Below, piece by piece: positions 62,918 through 64,000 of a DNA stretch of 64,000 nt. Position numbers and translations under genes: made by a program. Within the stretch, counting starts at the first letter, position 1, and each line of letters starts with the position of its first letter. The DNA is from Acidobacteriota bacterium (lineage in GTDB: Bacteria > Acidobacteriota > Thermoanaerobaculia > Multivoradales > J023). Where the stretch lies: contig JAJCXO010000234.1 of NCBI GenBank assembly GCA_029263395.1, positions 1 to 64,000 on the forward strand, read 5' to 3'. The notes below the pieces were generated by a model that worked only from the letters and a program-made list of their open reading frames with translations, ran no database searches and had not been told where the DNA came from.

Positions 62918-63753
62918 AAAGTAAGGTTCGCGAAGGACAGATTCGCGAAGCCCGGCGCTGGTGGTGGGGCTTCCTCGCGCTGGCGGTGCTGTGTGTGCTC
63001 ACCTTCGGCGCCAACGTCGTGCTCACCGAAGTCCACCCCGGATCAACATTTGGCATGGCCTATGGCATCGCCGCAACAACGTTCATGGTCGGCGCGGCGC
63101 TCTACGGTATGCGTCGTCGGACACTGCGCTTCGCGTCGCGGCACGGCTTTGGCCGCTCTCGAGCCTGGCTCTACTTCCACCTCTATGGCGGCGCCTTATT
63201 CGTGCTCCTGGTGCTGATGCATTCAGGATTCAGCTGGCCGGTAGGAGCACTCAATTGGTGGCTGTGGGGGCTCAGTCTGTGGATCTTCGTCAGTGGCCTG
63301 ATCGGCCTCGGTCTGCAGACCTGGATTCCACGGGTTCTAGCCTCGGGACTGTCGGTGGAAGTCAACTACGACCGCATCCCCGAGCTCAGCGAAGAGATTC
63401 GGCAACGGGCCGAAGCCGTGGCCGCAACCTGTGACGACTCGGTCCGTGCCCTCTTCAAGAAGCGGGTCGCACCTGCCCTCACCGCCCCACGCCGCAGCTT
63501 GATCTTCTTCTTCGACCCCACCGGCGGCATCCAGTCTCGGCTCAGACCCTTTCGCTACCTCGCCGGCCGACTGCCACAAGACGAGAGGGAGAAGCTCGAC
63601 GAACTCGAACGGTTGTACCGTGGCAAACTCGAGATCGACGCGCATTACACGTTGCAACGGGCATTGCGCACCTGGATCTACCTACACGCGCCGTTGTCGT
63701 TGTTTCTAGTAGCGCTGGTGACGCTGCACATCTTCACGGTTTTGTATTACTAG
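62914..63753 (+). CDS. Four-His (bis-His heme b type) membrane protein
   Basis: A 279-residue inner-membrane protein with about five hydrophobic helices. Two helices each carry a His pair 14 residues apart: His 89/His 103 (FHLYGGALFVLLVLMH) and His 258/His 272 (HAPLSLFLVALVTLH). This spacing is typical of diheme b-type cytochromes in which four His residues bind two hemes across the membrane. A soluble loop of about 100 residues separates them. In this operon it would pass electrons between periplasmic hemes and the cytosolic iron-sulfur protein. The start is GTG 62914, coupled to the small ORF. The heme assignment is inference. Confidence 0.85.
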   Translation: MKSKVREGQIREARRWWWGFLALAVLCVLTFGANVVLTEVHPGSTFGMAYGIAATTFMVGAALYGMRRRTLRFASRHGFGRSRAWLYFHLYGGALFVLLVLMHSGFSWPVGALNWWLWGLSLWIFVSGLIGLGLQTWIPRVLASGLSVEVNYDRIPELSEEIRQRAEAVAATCDDSVRALFKKRVAPALTAPRRSLIFFFDPTGGIQSRLRPFRYLAGRLPQDEREKLDELERLYRGKLEIDAHYTLQRALRTWIYLHAPLSLFLVALVTLHIFTVLYY

Positions 63754-63775
63754 CTGCTGACGAAGAACACTACCG

Positions 63776-64000
63776 ATGGCCAAAAAACGTAAAGCGAGCA
63801 AGGGAACGTTCAGCGACGTCCGGCTGTCCGTCGCCAAGAAGTATCTTTACCCGACGCAGCGGCGGGTGTTGTGGTGGGGCGGGTTGGCGGCACTGGCCCT
63901 CGGCTTGTATTCCGCCATCGACTTTCGGTGGCGCGAGGCACGGTTCTTGTCCAACGGGCCTCTGTCGTCAGCTCACGCGATCCTAGAGCAGGACTGTGCC
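63776..64000 (+). CDS. Membrane-anchored protein, probably multiheme cytochrome, truncated by window end
   Basis: Only the first 75 codons are present. A basic N-terminus (MAKKRKASKGTFSDVRLSVA) is followed by one membrane helix (about 33-49, VLWWGGLAALALGLYSAI) and then FRWREARFLSNGPLSSAHAI leading to LEQDCA at the window edge. The ending suggests that the next residues complete a CxxCH heme motif. It lies 22 bp after the four-His protein gene and is probably the next gene of the same operon. The family cannot be fixed from this fragment. Confidence 0.7.
   Translation, partial: MAKKRKASKGTFSDVRLSVAKKYLYPTQRRVLWWGGLAALALGLYSAIDFRWREARFLSNGPLSSAHAILEQDCA

Overview
The window looks like chromosomal DNA from a GC-rich Gram-negative bacterium, most likely an Acidobacteriota relative. 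That assignment is inference from gene content. The pointers are a PadR regulator overlapping an orphan MacB/FtsX-type permease (ADOP type), an ECF sigma factor next to a TPR-bearing Ser/Thr kinase, a CadC-like winged-helix/TPR regulator, a giant propeller-type hybrid histidine kinase, many lipoproteins and a TonB-dependent receptor. No rRNA, tRNA, phage, transposase, integrase or CRISPR array was seen.

Layout. 0.15-7 kb: M3 oligopeptidase, an ECF sigma/FecR pair, and a convergent TonB-dependent receptor with an STN domain. 7-10 kb: small lipoprotein, PD40 propeller lipoprotein, thioredoxin-like protein, doubtful small gene. 10-19 kb: a 1740-residue RHS/YD protein, then a Ser/Thr kinase with its ECF sigma factor on the minus strand. 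19.2-20 kb: a non-coding array with 41-bp periodicity whose units hold covarying inverted repeats. 20-27 kb: glyS, REP-like repeats, LRR lipoprotein, sulfatase-like lipoprotein, crotonase, ThrE-type exporter. 27-39 kb: hybrid histidine kinase, ankyrin/PQQ-propeller protein, a three-part TVP38/flavin disulfide reductase/DUF547 fusion, membrane PQQ-propeller protein. 39-42.4 kb: ADOP permease remnant, PadR regulator, complete ADOP permease. 42.4-46 kb: accessory segment with a nucleotidyltransferase pair, two GNAT enzymes (one AAC(6')-like), a YdeI-like protein and a beta-lactamase-fold protein with an inserted membrane hairpin. 46-49 kb: a second, unrelated 41-42-bp repeat array, an unknown coiled-coil gene with a structured leader and a strong terminator, a coiled-coil/winged-helix DNA-binding protein, and an unknown 121-residue protein. 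49-54.6 kb: ABC ATPase, ABC-2 permease fused to an M1 aminopeptidase, TetR regulator with a perfect palindromic operator candidate. 54.6-59 kb: CadC-like regulator and a secreted FG-GAP protein. 59-64 kb: an electron-transfer operon of octaheme cytochrome c, cNMP-domain/ferredoxin protein, 34-codon coupling ORF, four-His membrane protein and the start of a further gene cut by the window end.

How genes work together. Several units read as sense-and-respond modules: ECF/FecR, ECF/kinase, TetR/ABC/M1 and PadR/ADOP. The last operon can be read as a membrane electron-transfer chain: periplasmic hemes, heme b membrane step, cytosolic iron-sulfur protein gated by two nucleotide-binding-like domains. 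Short tandem duplications are unusually common in both intergenic and coding DNA, in-frame in the latter. All family calls rest on motifs read by eye; no database search was run.
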